Shown: positions 63,482 through 64,000 of the stretch, piece by piece
How positions within the stretch are numbered: position 1 is the first letter of the stretch
Layout: each line of letters opens with the position of its first letter
NCBI GenBank assembly: GCA_036345935.2
Contig: JADWOT020000008.1
Span: 7,086,156 to 7,150,155 of the forward strand
Direction of reading: 5' to 3'
DNA length: 64,000 nt
DNA from: Taenia hydatigena
Taxonomy: Eukaryota > Platyhelminthes > Cestoda > Cyclophyllidea > Taeniidae
The notes under the pieces: model-generated
Seen by the model: only the letters and a program-made list of their open reading frames with translations
Told to the model about the DNA's origin: nothing
Database searches by the model: none
Position numbers and translations under genes: made by a program

Positions 63482-64000
63482 CTGAATCGAAAGCTGTGTG
63501 ATGATGGATGCAGATGCAGTAGATGCAACCATTAAGTAACAGCTAATTCACGCATATGCAATCGGATTAACCTTTCACCGTTGGCGTAAAAATCGCTTAA
63601 AAGAAGGCGATATAATCGCATTTTCGTGCTCATAAAGTACCCTTTTCGACTTCTTTCTATCTAAAGTTGGATGATCAGCATTTTTTGTCTTGATATTTCG
63701 GATTAACTGTTCAGCATTGCAGGAATCGAATTTGTGCAAGATGATAAAGGAATGTATCATTGAATGCCTTTTAAGGGAATAAGAGACTTGGACAATCACA
63801 TCTACTCTGCCCCCTTTGGAAGTCGTAAATGCATCCCATACGGGGACAAAAGCTGAACGGGAAATAAGGAAGATGTTAAAGATGGGTAAAATATTTAAAC
63901 TACATCAGTGTGCTTTACTTATTTTATGACCTTTGTAAGGTTAATCTGACCTGGCTAGTGGTTTAGTGCAGTAATACCGTGTCTTTATTCCATTTGTTAA
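63482..64000 (-). other. KIF26-like intron running off the window
   Basis: This is sequence upstream of the acceptor GATTCAG at 63482-63483. No further motor exon (P-loop or switch I) could be recognised, so the 5' half of the gene lies beyond 64000. Confidence 0.6.

Overview
This window is nuclear DNA of a multicellular eukaryote, most likely a parasitic flatworm and probably a cestode (tapeworm). The genes are split by GT-AG introns, several only 34-41 bp long. Base composition is near 40% GC, and all recognisable proteins are animal housekeeping or signalling proteins. There are no operons, ribosome-binding sites, CRISPR arrays, or rRNA genes. The species cannot be fixed from sequence alone.

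Layout from left to right. (1) 326-9531, minus: PISD, mitochondrial phosphatidylserine decarboxylase, three exons with 2.2 and 5.6 kb introns. (2) 11637-19028, minus: CLUH (clustered mitochondria homolog), 19 exons and 1331 residues; every exon junction stays in frame. (3) 19545-22261, plus: an unrecognised gene arranged head-to-head with CLUH. (4) 22867-31072, plus: COPG, the gamma subunit of the COPI coat, 15 exons and 918 residues. (5) 32146-33411, plus, and 33782-35257, minus: two intronless, tail-to-tail genes. They encode diverged members of one protein family that I do not recognise. (6) 36251 to beyond 63481, minus: most of a KIF26-type atypical kinesin, running from the second half of the motor domain to the C-terminus. 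Its introns fill almost half of the window.

The genes do not form one pathway. PISD and CLUH are both mitochondrial biogenesis factors and lie close together, COPG acts in Golgi traffic, and the KIF26 protein is a microtubule-associated signalling kinesin. The least explained features are the convergent paralog pair at 32.1-35.3 kb and a roughly 150-residue Cys-rich segment spliced into the KIF26 motor domain. The head-to-head unknown gene and a diverged repeat family in the KIF26 introns are also unexplained.

Limits: exon borders were set by eye from splice consensus, reading phase, and remembered family conservation. No alignment or expression data were available.
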